This document shows positions 45,126 through 55,605 of a stretch of 64,000 nucleotides of DNA, piece by piece. The notes beneath the pieces were generated by a model. That model was not told the origin of the DNA. It searched no databases and saw only the letters and a list, made by a program, of their open reading frames with translations. This stretch comes from an uncultured Gammaproteobacteria bacterium. Lineage in GTDB: Bacteria > Pseudomonadota > Gammaproteobacteria > JAADHQ01. Position 1 is the first letter of the stretch, and each line of letters opens with the position of its first letter. The DNA lies in the NCBI GenBank assembly GCA_947258755.1, contig CAMYJO010000021.1:1-64000 (forward strand). The letters are read 5' to 3'. The translations under genes and the position numbers were made by a program.

Positions 45126-48100
45126 TCATGGATCCGCCAATTCGCTATCCTGCTCTTCTTCTGTGGCTATTTTCGTGATTTTCGGGCTATCCCATGAGCC
45201 GGATAAGGTATAGCGTATACGCGACATCTGATGGATATTCTTACGCAAAATCTTTTCTGTCAGATACAGACCAATGGCTACCTGAGGCCCGGCGGCGAGA
45301 CCAAGAACCGGAATACTGGAAGAAAGCTTTGGCGTCACAGTTATTTGCTCGTCATAATCCTCGTCGGCTAGGCCAATTCTGCCAGCGATATCGATGTGTG
45401 CCGCAGGGCCGTCTACATATAGGTTACTGGTATAGGCGTCACCGTCGGCAATATTAAAATCGCCAGCAATCATGTCAAAGCTGAAACCTTTCTTGAACAG
45501 GTCGCTAAAATCCAGGAACAGGCGGCGCTGCAGTGATTGCAGACTCAGGAGCCCGAATATCCTGCCACCGCCCGGATCGACATCGCGCAGTTGTCCTTTC
45601 TTTATCGATAAATGTAGTTTGCCATTTAGGCGCTTCATCTCAAACCAGTGCGGTGGCCCACTCCAGCTCGCCTGTAAATGTGCATCGGCCTCGCCATCCT
45701 CGATACTCGCTTGAAAATCAAACAAGTGCAGTGCCTCAGCGATAGCCGGGGTTTTGAAGTTGATACTAAACGCAGATTCATGCCAGGACTTCTTAAACAC
45801 CCAGCTACCTGCACCAGTAACGGCAATCTGTTGGCCGTTCAATTCAAGCTTATCAATCTTTACCCCATTGACAAGCTTAGAGGCGTGTAATGTTAACTTA
45901 CCCAGTTCTTTGCCGTTGAGAAATAATTTATTACTGACCAGCTTGAATGCCGGGATATTCCTCGGGTTCGGCACAACAGATTCTTCTTTATTACCCGTGC
46001 CATTCAGATGTAAATATTTAAGATTTAACTCTGCCGCTATTTGAGTATTAGCCACAGGGAGAATAAGCTCACCCGCAACTTCATCCGCACTAACGGTAAC
46101 AAATATATCAGTCGGTCTTCGGGTTGCTATGATTGACAAGTTACTGTATTTATTCTGACCAACAAGAAAATTATTACATTTTAGATCAAGCTCGTTAATC
46201 AAAGCGATATCATCGAGGCTGTACTGCTTGCCTTCGACATCTCCTGTCAAAGCAAGCCATTGCTTGACATCAAGCTTGCGTACTCGCCCTTTAATAACAA
46301 GACCATCACTAGTGGCCAATATCGCCTTCCCTTTGCCAAAGCGAACCGTACCCCGTGAAAAACCTGCCTTGTTTTTCTTCCCTGACAGATTAAAAATGGC
46401 TTTGGCAATGTCACCATAAACAAGCTCGACCTGATTTATTTCTGACTGATAAAGGTGTGCATTAAATTGTGCTTTTCGTGCTTGATCGGCCTGCTTGGAA
46501 AAATCATCCGGCAAACGGATTTCTTCGCCGATTAAATCGGACTCAAATGACAAAGTGGTATCTTTATCCTGTAAATTGAGCGCAATCTTCCAGTTCGAAT
46601 CGCCACTGAAAATTTCTTGATCTTTTGGCAGCTTGTCTTTCAATAATTGCGACAAACCCATGCGCGCATGCATCTCCAGGGAAACCAGAGATGCCTGCCC
46701 GGGATTATTCATTGTTCTGACAAAGAGTTGTGCAGGCTGATCCTGAAATTTCCCCTGTAGATTATCTGCCTGGTAACTGTAATTATCACCATCGTATGAA
46801 TAAAACAAATCCCCCTTAAATTGTTCAAGTTCGTGCTGCCATTTTGCTAAACGTACAGTACCGCCCTTAAATTGCATATGGCCTTGCATACGATATTTCT
46901 GAGGCTTTCCTAACGGGATAGCTAGTGTAAGTTTATTATTCATCTTGCCATCGGCACTGACTGCTGTTAGCACATCAGCAGCGGCTTTGCCTGCGGGACT
47001 CTGATAAAGGTAGTCAATAAACTGCTGGGTAGGCCCCGAAAAATCCAGCTCCATATCCAGCACAGCCCTTTTTCCCAGTGATTTTATTTTCAGCTGCGAA
47101 TCTCGTATCCCAACATTCTTTACACTGCCTTTATGAAGATCTACTGCCAGGGAATTTTCTTTAAAACGGACATGAGCATCAACTTTGTGTAGTTGCGGCC
47201 ACGAATGGGCGTAATTAAAAAGTACGCCTTTAGCATCAAAATCGACCTGAAAGCTTCCTGGTTTATCAACAAAAGGAAAATTGGCAGAAGGCCCGTGAAA
47301 AACCATCGTCCCGGCACTGACTTCACCTTCAAGGAATGCCTTGTCCAACCAACTGACCGTTTTCTTTTTCATGATCCCGCGCGGAATATATTTGAACGCG
47401 GAGCTGGCCTTACCGTTGTCGAAATTCATACTCATGTCTATAAAAGGTGAGGCCCCGTCTGGCGGAATGATAATCGTTGCCCTGGAGATGGTTTCAAGAT
47501 CCTGATTATTGGCAAGCAATTCATCAAATGACAACAAAAGTCCTGCGTCCGTAGACTGCCAATAGATATCGCCTTTTAAGTCGCGCACCTGTAGAGGGCC
47601 CTTAAAAAGATCACCAAAATCCAGATGGGTATCCTGACTGCTCAACTGCAAGCTACCCGTGTCACGATTCAGGGTGATTTTTCCATCCAGCCCCCTAATA
47701 CCGGGTACTTTCTGTTGACGTTTAAAACCAAGATTATTGAAGTCAGCATTAAAAAAAAGAGAACGGATACCATCCTGGTCATGCTGGATACGAAATTTTG
47801 CTTGCTGCAGACTACCCTGCAGATCCAGCTGCCTGATCTGCTTGCTCTCGGCCATCGCATACGGCAAGTTACCGGAAAGCAGACCAGCGACATCTTCCAG
47901 CTTGATAAAACCGATCGCGCCTTCTAATGAGGCCTCCCTGAAGTCAACGCTTTCTCGATAGGTAAGATGGATTTCAGATTGAGGCCAAATCGAATCCTGT
48001 TTAGTAAGTGTAAAATCCTCGACATCAAGGTTCCAGCCTGTAACACTACGTGCCCAGAACATTTTTGCCTGCAACTCATCGATTTCATTGATGGCCTTCG

Positions 48101-48989
48101 CGCGTTGCCCATCTGTAATGGACCAGGCCAACTTGGATGCATGCATTTCTGCACTCACACGCTCGAGCCTTTGCAAAGAGCCTGCCCCCCATAGTCGCAA
48201 ATCGACATTACCCTGCTTGATATTAACCAATGGTCGCAACCATTCCTGCATGCCTGAAGAGACATTAACATCACCCTGCAGATAAAAATCATTGACAACA
48301 TGCTGTGGCCTCAGCATATCTCCGCGCATATCAATCACAAAGGACATGCTGCTTTGTCGCTGCCCGGGCACGGTAAATTGACCATAGGCATGATGCAGCT
48401 CATCACTGTTTTGCAATGAGACATTGACCCCGGAAAGCTCGATAGGCTGGCTACTATGACGCTTATCGAGATAAGTGAAACGGCTATTCTGTAATTCCAG
48501 ACGATCACGTGTAAACAACCATCTTAACAGGCCTGCCTGGTCATTCGGACTACTCTGATCCAGTCGGAAAGATTCGCCATTAATGACGTATTCCGTTTCT
48601 TTGCTACGATGCACGTCGAGCTGCAAACCATTAATGCTGACGCCACGAGTGTCTAACTGCCGCTTGGTCAATAGCGAAACCAGATCGATCGTCAACCAGA
48701 CATCGGCCACCTGCAGCCATTCGGCACTAGCTGACTTGGACTGCATACGCACCCCAGACAGGTGAACACGAGGCCATAGGCCTACCCATTCGCCTTTTAT
48801 AGCCTCTACCATTACCGGCCGCCCCAACTCTTCGCTGGCGAGTCGCTCCAGGTCTTGCCTATAATCAGCTATTAGCGGCATCAGCATACGACTGATGCTG
48901 ACAATCAATGCGAACAGAATGATCATAATCGCCAGCGTGGTCCAGCAAATGGTAATAAAGCGTCTGGAGAACTGTTTAAAGGTGAGCAT
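45126..48989 (-). CDS. yhdP: YhdP-family AsmA-like protein
   Basis: A 1287-residue protein with one N-terminal membrane helix (about 15-35) and a very long, mostly beta periplasmic region (DUF3971 and AsmA-like C-terminal domain ending in KITPKLSSSIPVLGLAAGPQVAIGLYLTEKIL-type sequence). YhdP forms an inter-membrane bridge that carries phospholipids outward. That role is family knowledge. Located between rng and the nitrilase gene as in E. coli and pseudomonads. Confidence 0.93.
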   Translation of the reverse strand: MLTFKQFSRRFITICWTTLAIMIILFALIVSISRMLMPLIADYRQDLERLASEELGRPVMVEAIKGEWVGLWPRVHLSGVRMQSKSASAEWLQVADVWLTIDLVSLLTKRQLDTRGVSINGLQLDVHRSKETEYVINGESFRLDQSSPNDQAGLLRWLFTRDRLELQNSRFTYLDKRHSSQPIELSGVNVSLQNSDELHHAYGQFTVPGQRQSSMSFVIDMRGDMLRPQHVVNDFYLQGDVNVSSGMQEWLRPLVNIKQGNVDLRLWGAGSLQRLERVSAEMHASKLAWSITDGQRAKAINEIDELQAKMFWARSVTGWNLDVEDFTLTKQDSIWPQSEIHLTYRESVDFREASLEGAIGFIKLEDVAGLLSGNLPYAMAESKQIRQLDLQGSLQQAKFRIQHDQDGIRSLFFNADFNNLGFKRQQKVPGIRGLDGKITLNRDTGSLQLSSQDTHLDFGDLFKGPLQVRDLKGDIYWQSTDAGLLLSFDELLANNQDLETISRATIIIPPDGASPFIDMSMNFDNGKASSAFKYIPRGIMKKKTVSWLDKAFLEGEVSAGTMVFHGPSANFPFVDKPGSFQVDFDAKGVLFNYAHSWPQLHKVDAHVRFKENSLAVDLHKGSVKNVGIRDSQLKIKSLGKRAVLDMELDFSGPTQQFIDYLYQSPAGKAAADVLTAVSADGKMNNKLTLAIPLGKPQKYRMQGHMQFKGGTVRLAKWQHELEQFKGDLFYSYDGDNYSYQADNLQGKFQDQPAQLFVRTMNNPGQASLVSLEMHARMGLSQLLKDKLPKDQEIFSGDSNWKIALNLQDKDTTLSFESDLIGEEIRLPDDFSKQADQARKAQFNAHLYQSEINQVELVYGDIAKAIFNLSGKKNKAGFSRGTVRFGKGKAILATSDGLVIKGRVRKLDVKQWLALTGDVEGKQYSLDDIALINELDLKCNNFLVGQNKYSNLSIIATRRPTDIFVTVSADEVAGELILPVANTQIAAELNLKYLHLNGTGNKEESVVPNPRNIPAFKLVSNKLFLNGKELGKLTLHASKLVNGVKIDKLELNGQQIAVTGAGSWVFKKSWHESAFSINFKTPAIAEALHLFDFQASIEDGEADAHLQASWSGPPHWFEMKRLNGKLHLSIKKGQLRDVDPGGGRIFGLLSLQSLQRRLFLDFSDLFKKGFSFDMIAGDFNIADGDAYTSNLYVDGPAAHIDIAGRIGLADEDYDEQITVTPKLSSSIPVLGLAAGPQVAIGLYLTEKILRKNIHQMSRIRYTLSGSWDSPKITKIATEEEQDSELADP

Positions 48990-49039
48990 GGATAGCGACT
49001 ACTTGCCTGCTTGTATAATAAAGTGACAGATAAACATTG

Positions 49040-50515
49040 CTACATCAAAACAACATCATACTGCTCTGGTGAAAACATTGATTCCACCTGGAACTTAATC
49101 GGCACTTCGATAAAGGACTCTAATTCAGCCAAACTGGAACTCTCCTCGTCAAGCAACAGATCAACGACATCCTGGGAAGCCAGCACCAACAACTCTTTGG
49201 CATCATACTGGCGCGCTTCGCGTATGATCTCCCTAAAGATCTCATAACAGACCGTCTCTGCTGATTTTATCGAGCCGCTCCCGTCACATGTGGGACAAGC
49301 TTCACAAAGTACGTGTTCCAGACTTTCTCTGGTACGCTTACGTGTCATTTCAACCAGACCCAGATTCGAGACCTCGGTAATCTGGCTCTTGGCGTGATCC
49401 TTTATCAGGCATTTTTCTAATGCACGTAGTACCTGGCGCTTGTGCTCATCGAGTGACATGTCGATAAAATCAATGATAATAATACCCCCCAGATTACGTA
49501 ACCTGAGTTGCCTGGAGATGGCCTGCGCAGCCTCAAGGTTGGTCTTGAAGATAGTCTCCTCGAGGTTGCGATGACCAACATAGGCACCGGTATTGACATC
49601 TATCGTGGTCATGGCCTCGGTTTGATCTATGACCAAATGCCCACCCGACTTTAGTTGCACCTTACGTTCAAGGGCTTTCTGCAACTCGTCCTCGACATTA
49701 TATAAATCAAACACAGGACGCTCGCCAGGATAATACTCCAGACAGTCTGTCATCTGCGGTACAAACTGGCGGCTGAACTCCTGCATTTTTTGAAAGCTTT
49801 CACGAGAGTCGACACGAATCTTTTCAATACGATCATCAACCATGTCACGCAATGTGCGAATAGCCAAGGTCAGGTCTTCATAGATCGCTGAACCTGCAGG
49901 CGTGTCCTTTATCTGCTTTTGGATCGATTCCCACAACTTGCAAAGAAAATCCTGATCTGAAACTAAGGCCTGCTCATCAATACCCTCGGCCACCGTCCTG
50001 ATAATATAGCCTTTGTCATCGTCTCCCTCGGTCATACCGGAAACGGCTTCTTTCAAGCGCAGACGTTCTTCTTCATCCTCTATTCTGGTTGATATACCAA
50101 TATTACTCTCGCCAGGCAGCAGCACCAGATAACGCGAAGGAATTGTAATATGTGTGGTTAGTCTCGCGCCCTTGGTTCCTAATGGGTCCTTGATGACTTG
50201 CACCAGTATCTCCTGACCTTCCGTCACCAACTCGGTTATATCATTTTGACGTCTATCCTTACCGGGAAGCTCATCATCGGCCAATACGGCATTACTGATA
50301 TCCGAAGCGTGCAAAAAAGCCGCTCGATCCAGGCCAATATCAATAAAAGCCGCCTGCATTCCCGGAAGAACTCGACTGACCTTACCCTTATAGATATTGC
50401 CAACAATACCCCGTTTCCTGGTGCGCTCGATAAATACCTCCTGGAGCACGCCATTTTCAACCAGCGCTACGCGGGTTTCCCTCGGAGTTACGTTAATCAG
50501 AATTTCTTCACTCAT
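49040..50515 (-). CDS. rng: Ribonuclease G
   Basis: A 491-residue endoribonuclease of the RNase E/G family that acts on 16S rRNA 5' ends and some mRNAs. The N-terminal S1 domain (about 35-120), catalytic DFIDM region (IIIIDFIDMSLDEHKRQV), and the zinc-link CEACPTCDGSG are present. It lacks the long C-terminal scaffold of RNase E. The order maf-rng-yhdP is conserved. Confidence 0.95.
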   Translation of the reverse strand: MSEEILINVTPRETRVALVENGVLQEVFIERTRKRGIVGNIYKGKVSRVLPGMQAAFIDIGLDRAAFLHASDISNAVLADDELPGKDRRQNDITELVTEGQEILVQVIKDPLGTKGARLTTHITIPSRYLVLLPGESNIGISTRIEDEEERLRLKEAVSGMTEGDDDKGYIIRTVAEGIDEQALVSDQDFLCKLWESIQKQIKDTPAGSAIYEDLTLAIRTLRDMVDDRIEKIRVDSRESFQKMQEFSRQFVPQMTDCLEYYPGERPVFDLYNVEDELQKALERKVQLKSGGHLVIDQTEAMTTIDVNTGAYVGHRNLEETIFKTNLEAAQAISRQLRLRNLGGIIIIDFIDMSLDEHKRQVLRALEKCLIKDHAKSQITEVSNLGLVEMTRKRTRESLEHVLCEACPTCDGSGSIKSAETVCYEIFREIIREARQYDAKELLVLASQDVVDLLLDEESSSLAELESFIEVPIKFQVESMFSPEQYDVVLM

Positions 50516-50561
50516 AATGACTGCTTTCTATATTGTTGTTTCTATTATTATTGCAGATATC

Positions 50562-51176
50562 TCAAGGCTTGTTGAATTTTTCGGCTACTGATAAGCATTC
50601 GACACCAAAATCAGCCAGTAATTCCACAGTCTCATACAGCGGCAGCCCCATCACCCCCGAATAGCTGCCGCGCAGATCGCAGATAAACTGCGCAGCAAGA
50701 CCCTGGATTGCATACGCCCCGGCCTTGTCCAGCGGCTCTCCCGTCTGCCAGTAGGCATGCATCTCCTGTTCACTTAATGCGCGAAAACAGACCTGACTGC
50801 AATTAAGCTCGACGGCCTGCATAGACTCATGCACCAACGCCACGGCCGTTATTACCTGATGACAACGCCCGGAGATACGCGTCAACATATCCATGGCATG
50901 CTGACGGTCACGGGGTTTACCGTATATTTCTTCATCAACGACAACAACAGTGTCTGAACCAAGCACGGGTAAGGACTCTGTTCGTTGCCGATGCTGCCAG
51001 CCCGCCCTGGCCTTTTCCAACGCCATTCGGCTAACAAAATCACGGGGCGATTCAAATTCTTTTTTTTGCTCGTCGATGTCAATAGACAGGGTAGTAAATA
51101 CCAAGCCCATTTGCTGCAACAGTTCACGTCTACGTGGCGAAGTCGATGCCAGATATAACTGCAGCTTCTGTGACAT
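50562..51176 (-). CDS. Maf-type nucleotide pyrophosphatase
   Basis: A 204-residue Maf protein. Maf proteins cut dTTP, UTP or modified pyrimidine nucleotides. The start is set at MSQKLQLYLASTSPRRRELLQQMG (51176) with GAGGTG just upstream; the ORF-track start is nine codons earlier. Conserved ASTSPRRRELL and SDTVVVVD are present. The exact subtype (YhdE or YceF) is not certain from sequence. Confidence 0.92.
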   Translation of the reverse strand: MSQKLQLYLASTSPRRRELLQQMGLVFTTLSIDIDEQKKEFESPRDFVSRMALEKARAGWQHRQRTESLPVLGSDTVVVVDEEIYGKPRDRQHAMDMLTRISGRCHQVITAVALVHESMQAVELNCSQVCFRALSEQEMHAYWQTGEPLDKAGAYAIQGLAAQFICDLRGSYSGVMGLPLYETVELLADFGVECLSVAEKFNKP

Positions 51177-51270
51177 TAGCACCTCACACATATAATTGAG
51201 CATTGATACAGATTAACACGAGTCGCACATCGTAAGTTGCTTTACTCATCATCTGTTCAGACCCATAGTG

Positions 51271-51738
51271 CTAACGGTGATAGGGATGATTATTTAGAAT
51301 ACTCCAGGCTCTGAACAGTTGTTCGGCAATAATCACACGCACCATCGGATGTGGCAACGTCAGTGGTGATAGTGACCAGCGCTGCTGCGCACGCTGATAG
51401 CATTCTTCTGACAAGCCTTCAGGTCCGCCCACCAGCAAGGCCAGATCTTGTCCAGACTGCATCCATGAAGAAAGCTCGGTCGATAACTGCTCGGTACTCC
51501 AGGAGGCACCGGCCACATCCAGCGCTATAACATGACATGAAGCAGGTATGGCCGCCAATATTTTTTGACCTTCTTGCATGCGCAACCTGTTCAGGTCGGC
51601 CCCCTTATGGCGTTTACCGGGATTTATTTCAATCAGATTAAGGACACAGTCACGGCGCAGGCGTGTGGCATAGTCCTGGTAGGCTTCGGCAACCCATGCC
51701 GGCATCCGTGTACCAACAGCAATCAGATTAATGCGCAT
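51271..51738 (-). CDS. rlmH: 23S rRNA pseudouridine-1915 methyltransferase
   Basis: A 155-residue SPOUT-fold methyltransferase that modifies m3-pseudouridine 1915 in helix 69. The SAM-binding knot region LALLVGGPEGLSEE and the C-terminal HPMVRVIIAEQLFRAWSILNNHPYHR are typical. It overlaps rsfS by one base, its usual partner. Confidence 0.96.
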   Translation of the reverse strand: MRINLIAVGTRMPAWVAEAYQDYATRLRRDCVLNLIEINPGKRHKGADLNRLRMQEGQKILAAIPASCHVIALDVAGASWSTEQLSTELSSWMQSGQDLALLVGGPEGLSEECYQRAQQRWSLSPLTLPHPMVRVIIAEQLFRAWSILNNHPYHR

Positions 51739-52094
51739 TAATCAGACGGTTGCTCAACAGCTTGATCCGGTTCTTTAATCGTCCATAATTTTTCCAGATT
51801 ATAAAAATCACGGACCTGGGGCAGCATCACATGAACAACCACATCGCCCATATCAACCAATACCCATTCGCCAGCCGTCTCACCCTCACTACCCAATGGC
51901 GGCACGCCCTGCTCTTTGGCCTTAATAATGACATTGTCAGCAATCGACTTCACGTGCCGACTGGAACTACCACTGGCAATTATCATCACATCAGTGACCG
52001 ATGTCATATCGCGAACATCGAGTACGCGAATATCCACAGCCTTCATATCTTCAATGGCATCAATTACCAGTTTTTGTAATGCTTCGCTATTCAT
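51738..52094 (-). CDS. rsfS: Ribosomal silencing factor
   Basis: A 118-residue RsfS/Iojap protein that binds L14 and blocks subunit joining in starvation. The start is placed at [27 protein letters not shown] (52094), since the ORF-track start lies inside nad[25 protein letters not shown] and [16 protein letters not shown] are conserved. It is directly downstream of nadD. Confidence 0.95.
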   Translation of the reverse strand: MNSEALQKLVIDAIEDMKAVDIRVLDVRDMTSVTDVMIIASGSSSRHVKSIADNVIIKAKEQGVPPLGSEGETAGEWVLVDMGDVVVHVMLPQVRDFYNLEKLWTIKEPDQAVEQPSD

Positions 52095-52104
52095 TCTCTT
52101 GTAT

Positions 52105-52740
52105 TCAGACCTCTTGTCGGTACAGACCATGCTGTTCTATGTAATCACAAACCTTGGCCGGTAATAAAAAACGCGGGCTATAGCCCTGGGCGCAGATTTC
52201 ACGAATCCGGGTTGCCGAAATTGGCAATGCGGTCACCGGGTGAATATATATCAGACCATGCTTGCTTTGCTGTAAACGCGATATATCATCGACCCTGGCG
52301 CCAGCCAGTAAAGCAGATAACTCCCCAGCCTCAGGCAAATCAACACCGGGCCGCGAGCAAACTATAATATGCGCGAGTGGCAACAACTCCTGCCAACGAT
52401 GCCAACCCGGCAAGCCATTAAATGCATCCGTGCCCAAGATGAGCGCCAGACTGCTATCCGGGTAACGTTGACGTAGAGACGACAGCGTATCAACCATATA
52501 CGACGGACCCGAACGATGGATTTCACACTCGTCGATAGTGACATCTTTCATACCCTGCAAGGCCAGGCGTAACATATTCAGACGATGCTCAATAGACGCA
52601 TTCGGACTATGCCGATGCGGAGGCTGACCACTGGGTATCCAGCGCAGCTCCTCGCAGCCTAAATCCTGAAAAACTTCAAAGGCCGGACGCAGATGTCCGA
52701 AGTGAATCGGGTCAAATGTGCCCCCGAAAATACCGATCAT
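52105..52740 (-). CDS. nadD: Nicotinate-nucleotide adenylyltransferase
   Basis: Adenylates nicotinate mononucleotide in NAD synthesis. A 211-residue protein with the nucleotidyltransferase motif [12 protein letters not shown] (6-17) and ISATRIR near the C terminus. 23 bases downstream of proA, in the conserved proA-nadD-rsfS-rlmH order. Confidence 0.96.
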   Translation of the reverse strand: MIGIFGGTFDPIHFGHLRPAFEVFQDLGCEELRWIPSGQPPHRHSPNASIEHRLNMLRLALQGMKDVTIDECEIHRSGPSYMVDTLSSLRQRYPDSSLALILGTDAFNGLPGWHRWQELLPLAHIIVCSRPGVDLPEAGELSALLAGARVDDISRLQQSKHGLIYIHPVTALPISATRIREICAQGYSPRFLLPAKVCDYIEQHGLYRQEV

Positions 52741-52763
52741 GACAGGATCAAAACCACTCGCAT

Positions 52764-54044
52764 CTATGTCCTTATATGACCATCACCGAAAACAACGTAT
52801 TTCAGTGTGGTCAGACCTTCCAGGCCCACGGGTCCGCGCGCATGCAGTTTGTCAGTGCTGATACCGATTTCAGCACCCAGGCCATATTCAAAACCATCGG
52901 CAAAACGGGTGGATGCATTGACCATGACAGAACTTGAATCCACCTCGCGCAAAAAACGCCGTGCACTGGAAAAGTTTTCGCTAATAATCGCATCGGTATG
53001 CCGCGAACTGTGTGCCTCGATATGATCGATGGCCTCATCCAGACCTTTGACCACACGCACTGACAACAGCGGCGCCAGGTATTCGGTATCCCAGTCCTCC
53101 GCTGTCGCGGCTGTCGCTGTCGCCACCAGATTACAGGTGGTTTCACAACCTCTGATCTGCACGCCTTTTTCGGCAAACATACCACCCAGTTCGGGCAACA
53201 CTTGTTTGGCGATGACTTCTGACACCAACAAAGTTTCCATGGTGTTACAAGTGCCATAACGCTGTGTCTTGGCATTAAAGGCAACCTGTATGGCCTTATC
53301 CAGATCGGCATCATCATCGATATAGACATGACAAATGCCATCGAGATGCTTGATGACAGGCACGCGCGCCTCACGGCTGATACGCTCGATCAGGCCCTTG
53401 CCACCACGTGGCACAATGACATCAACAAAATCCTGCATCGTAATCAATTCACCAACAGCATCGCGATCCGTGGTCTCGATAACCTGAACGGCATCAGCCG
53501 GCAAACCGGCTTCCTGCAGGCCCTGCTGAATACAGAGTGCAATGGCCTGATTGGAATGAATGGCCTCTGATCCACCGCGCAGAATACTGGCATTGCCAGA
53601 CTTCAGACATAACGCAGCGGCATCGGCAGTGACATTTGGACGCGACTCATAGATGATACCGATAACACCCAATGGCACGCGCATACGTCCAACCTGAATA
53701 CCGCTGGGCTGGTATTGCATATCGCTGATGGCGCCAATCGGATCAGGCAGTGAAGCCACCTGTCGCAGACCTTCCGCCATCGCGGCTATGCGTTCCGCGC
53801 TCAGCTCCAGACGATCCAGCATCGCATCGCTCAGACCATTGTCACGGCCGGCGTCGAGATCCTTTTGGTTCTCACTTTGCAACTGCTGCGCACTTGACTC
53901 TAGGCGGTCGGCAATGGTCATCAACGCCGCATTCTTGCTATTTGAGTCGGCAGCGGCCATCAGTCGTGCAGCGCTACGCGCCTGCGCACCGACCGTTTGC
54001 ATATAGGCCTTTACCTGAAAACCGGATTGTGGATTTGCGCTCAT
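52764..54044 (-). CDS. proA: Gamma-glutamyl phosphate reductase
   Basis: Second step of proline synthesis, reducing gamma-glutamyl phosphate to the semialdehyde with NADPH. Length 426. The catalytic cysteine is in [15 protein letters not shown], within an aldehyde-dehydrogenase fold, and the C-terminal [26 protein letters not shown] is typical. It overlaps holA by four bases. Confidence 0.96.
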   Translation of the reverse strand: MSANPQSGFQVKAYMQTVGAQARSAARLMAAADSNSKNAALMTIADRLESSAQQLQSENQKDLDAGRDNGLSDAMLDRLELSAERIAAMAEGLRQVASLPDPIGAISDMQYQPSGIQVGRMRVPLGVIGIIYESRPNVTADAAALCLKSGNASILRGGSEAIHSNQAIALCIQQGLQEAGLPADAVQVIETTDRDAVGELITMQDFVDVIVPRGGKGLIERISREARVPVIKHLDGICHVYIDDDADLDKAIQVAFNAKTQRYGTCNTMETLLVSEVIAKQVLPELGGMFAEKGVQIRGCETTCNLVATATAATAEDWDTEYLAPLLSVRVVKGLDEAIDHIEAHSSRHTDAIISENFSSARRFLREVDSSSVMVNASTRFADGFEYGLGAEIGISTDKLHARGPVGLEGLTTLKYVVFGDGHIRT

Positions 54045-55063
54045 GATGATTCCAGCACTGTCATTCCTGTCATTGATAAGCCTAATTGTAACAGTTCATC
54101 CCACGGCTTTCCTACCTCTGCACCCTTGATTATGCGGTCAATCCTGCTGCAGTGCTGTAAAAACGCATACCAGCGGCCCAGCGAGTGCCGTTTCAAGGCC
54201 TCACGTACCAAGGGTTTACGACGCTCCCAGACTCGCTGTTGGCCCAACACCGTCTCGATCGCCGCCCCTTTGCGGACCTCGGCTGCCATCGCAGACAGGC
54301 TGCGTATTTCCCTGCTCAAGGCCCATAGCACCAGGATAGGCTCAACCCCTTCACTTCGTAGGCCATTGATTATTTTGAATGTTTTGTCGGCTTTACCGCT
54401 CAAGGCAGTATCGACCAGGCTATAGACACTATAACGGGCACTATCGGAAACCGCCTCGGCTACGGCCTCGGCATCAATCCGTCCAGGGCCATGCAACAGC
54501 AACAGTTTATCGATCTCCTGGGCGGCGGCCAGTAGATTACCCTCGACTCGCTCAACCAGCAACGCCACCGCCTCACGCGAGGCCTGCAAGTCCTGCTGAC
54601 GCATGCGCTGTTGGATCCAGTCAAATAGTTTGGCCTCTTCAACCGGCCAAACCTGAATCAACACACCGGCCTGCTCCAGCGCCTGCGCCCATTTTGTACG
54701 CAAGGTAGCACCATCCAGTTTACCGCAGCTGATCATCAACAGCGTGTCTTCGGCAGGCCTTTCGGCATACTCACGCAATACTCGTGCACCCTCGTCTCCT
54801 GGCTTACCGGTTGGCATGCGAATTTCAAGGATTTTGCGATCACCAAACAACGATAGACTATCGGCCATCTGCATCACTTCCTGCCAGGCAAAGCCACGCT
54901 CTACATGCCTGACTTCGCGTTCGCTGAAACCCTGTTGACGCGCTTGCTGACGGATCGCATCACAGGCCTCCTGTACTTGCAGAGGTTCATCACCACCCAC
55001 TAGATAGATGGGCGCCAGGCTTGATTGTAAATGCCGCTGTAGTTGTTCGGGTCTGATTTTCAT
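54041..55063 (-). CDS. holA: DNA polymerase III delta subunit
   Basis: A 340-residue clamp-loader subunit that opens the beta clamp. The N-terminal domain begins [38 protein letters not shown], with the family-typical beta-binding region near [20 protein letters not shown]. The C-terminal collar domain runs to residue 340. It follows lptE by 11 bases, the normal order leuS-lptE-holA. Confidence 0.94.
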   Translation of the reverse strand: MKIRPEQLQRHLQSSLAPIYLVGGDEPLQVQEACDAIRQQARQQGFSEREVRHVERGFAWQEVMQMADSLSLFGDRKILEIRMPTGKPGDEGARVLREYAERPAEDTLLMISCGKLDGATLRTKWAQALEQAGVLIQVWPVEEAKLFDWIQQRMRQQDLQASREAVALLVERVEGNLLAAAQEIDKLLLLHGPGRIDAEAVAEAVSDSARYSVYSLVDTALSGKADKTFKIINGLRSEGVEPILVLWALSREIRSLSAMAAEVRKGAAIETVLGQQRVWERRKPLVREALKRHSLGRWYAFLQHCSRIDRIIKGAEVGKPWDELLQLGLSMTGMTVLESS

Positions 55064-55074
55064 AGCAATTGCGA

Positions 55075-55581
55075 TCAGGGCTGAGGCGTTGTGTTATAGC
55101 TATATTGGATTTTGCGTAACATACCGTGCACGGCCTCGATTTTCATATCACGCAGCAGGCTTGCTTCTTCACGTTCCTTGGCCAACACCACATTTTCATT
55201 AAAGCTGTAATCCCGCCTTTGTTCGATGGTCTGTTGTGGCACAATCTCTTTACCATCAACGTCGCGTACCAGGAACCTGACTGAATAAAGGCTCTCGTAC
55301 TCCCTGACCCGGGCGGTGTCACTGACTGACAACACACCTCTACCCTGTTTTTCATTATCCACTACAAGGATCGCCGTCGCCTCGTTAACATCATCGACCG
55401 GAAGCGAGCCCGCCTTAATCAAAGACTGGCGCAAATAGCGCAATAGCAGAGTTGAGGCATTCGATTGTACATAGACCTTTTGCATTTCAGCAGGCAGTTT
55501 GGCATGCCCACGCAATTGAAAACCGCAGGCAGAGAACAGCGGAATCATCAAGACTACTAAAAAAATACGCATATTCTTCAT
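55075..55581 (-). CDS. lptE: LptE, outer-membrane LPS assembly lipoprotein
   Basis: A plug inside the LptD barrel. The lipobox LFSAC (in MIPLFSACGFQLRGHAKLP) shows the processing site. MKNMRIFLVVL at 55581 is chosen; MRIF at 55572 is possible, and the ORF-track start at 55602 lies further upstream. The RGHAKLPAEMQKVYVQS and YSFNENVVLAKEREEASL stretches fit the family. Between leuS and holA. Confidence 0.92.
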   Translation of the reverse strand: MKNMRIFLVVLMIPLFSACGFQLRGHAKLPAEMQKVYVQSNASTLLLRYLRQSLIKAGSLPVDDVNEATAILVVDNEKQGRGVLSVSDTARVREYESLYSVRFLVRDVDGKEIVPQQTIEQRRDYSFNENVVLAKEREEASLLRDMKIEAVHGMLRKIQYSYNTTPQP

Positions 55582-55605
55582 ACTTATTGACGCCATCAAC
55601 ATGGA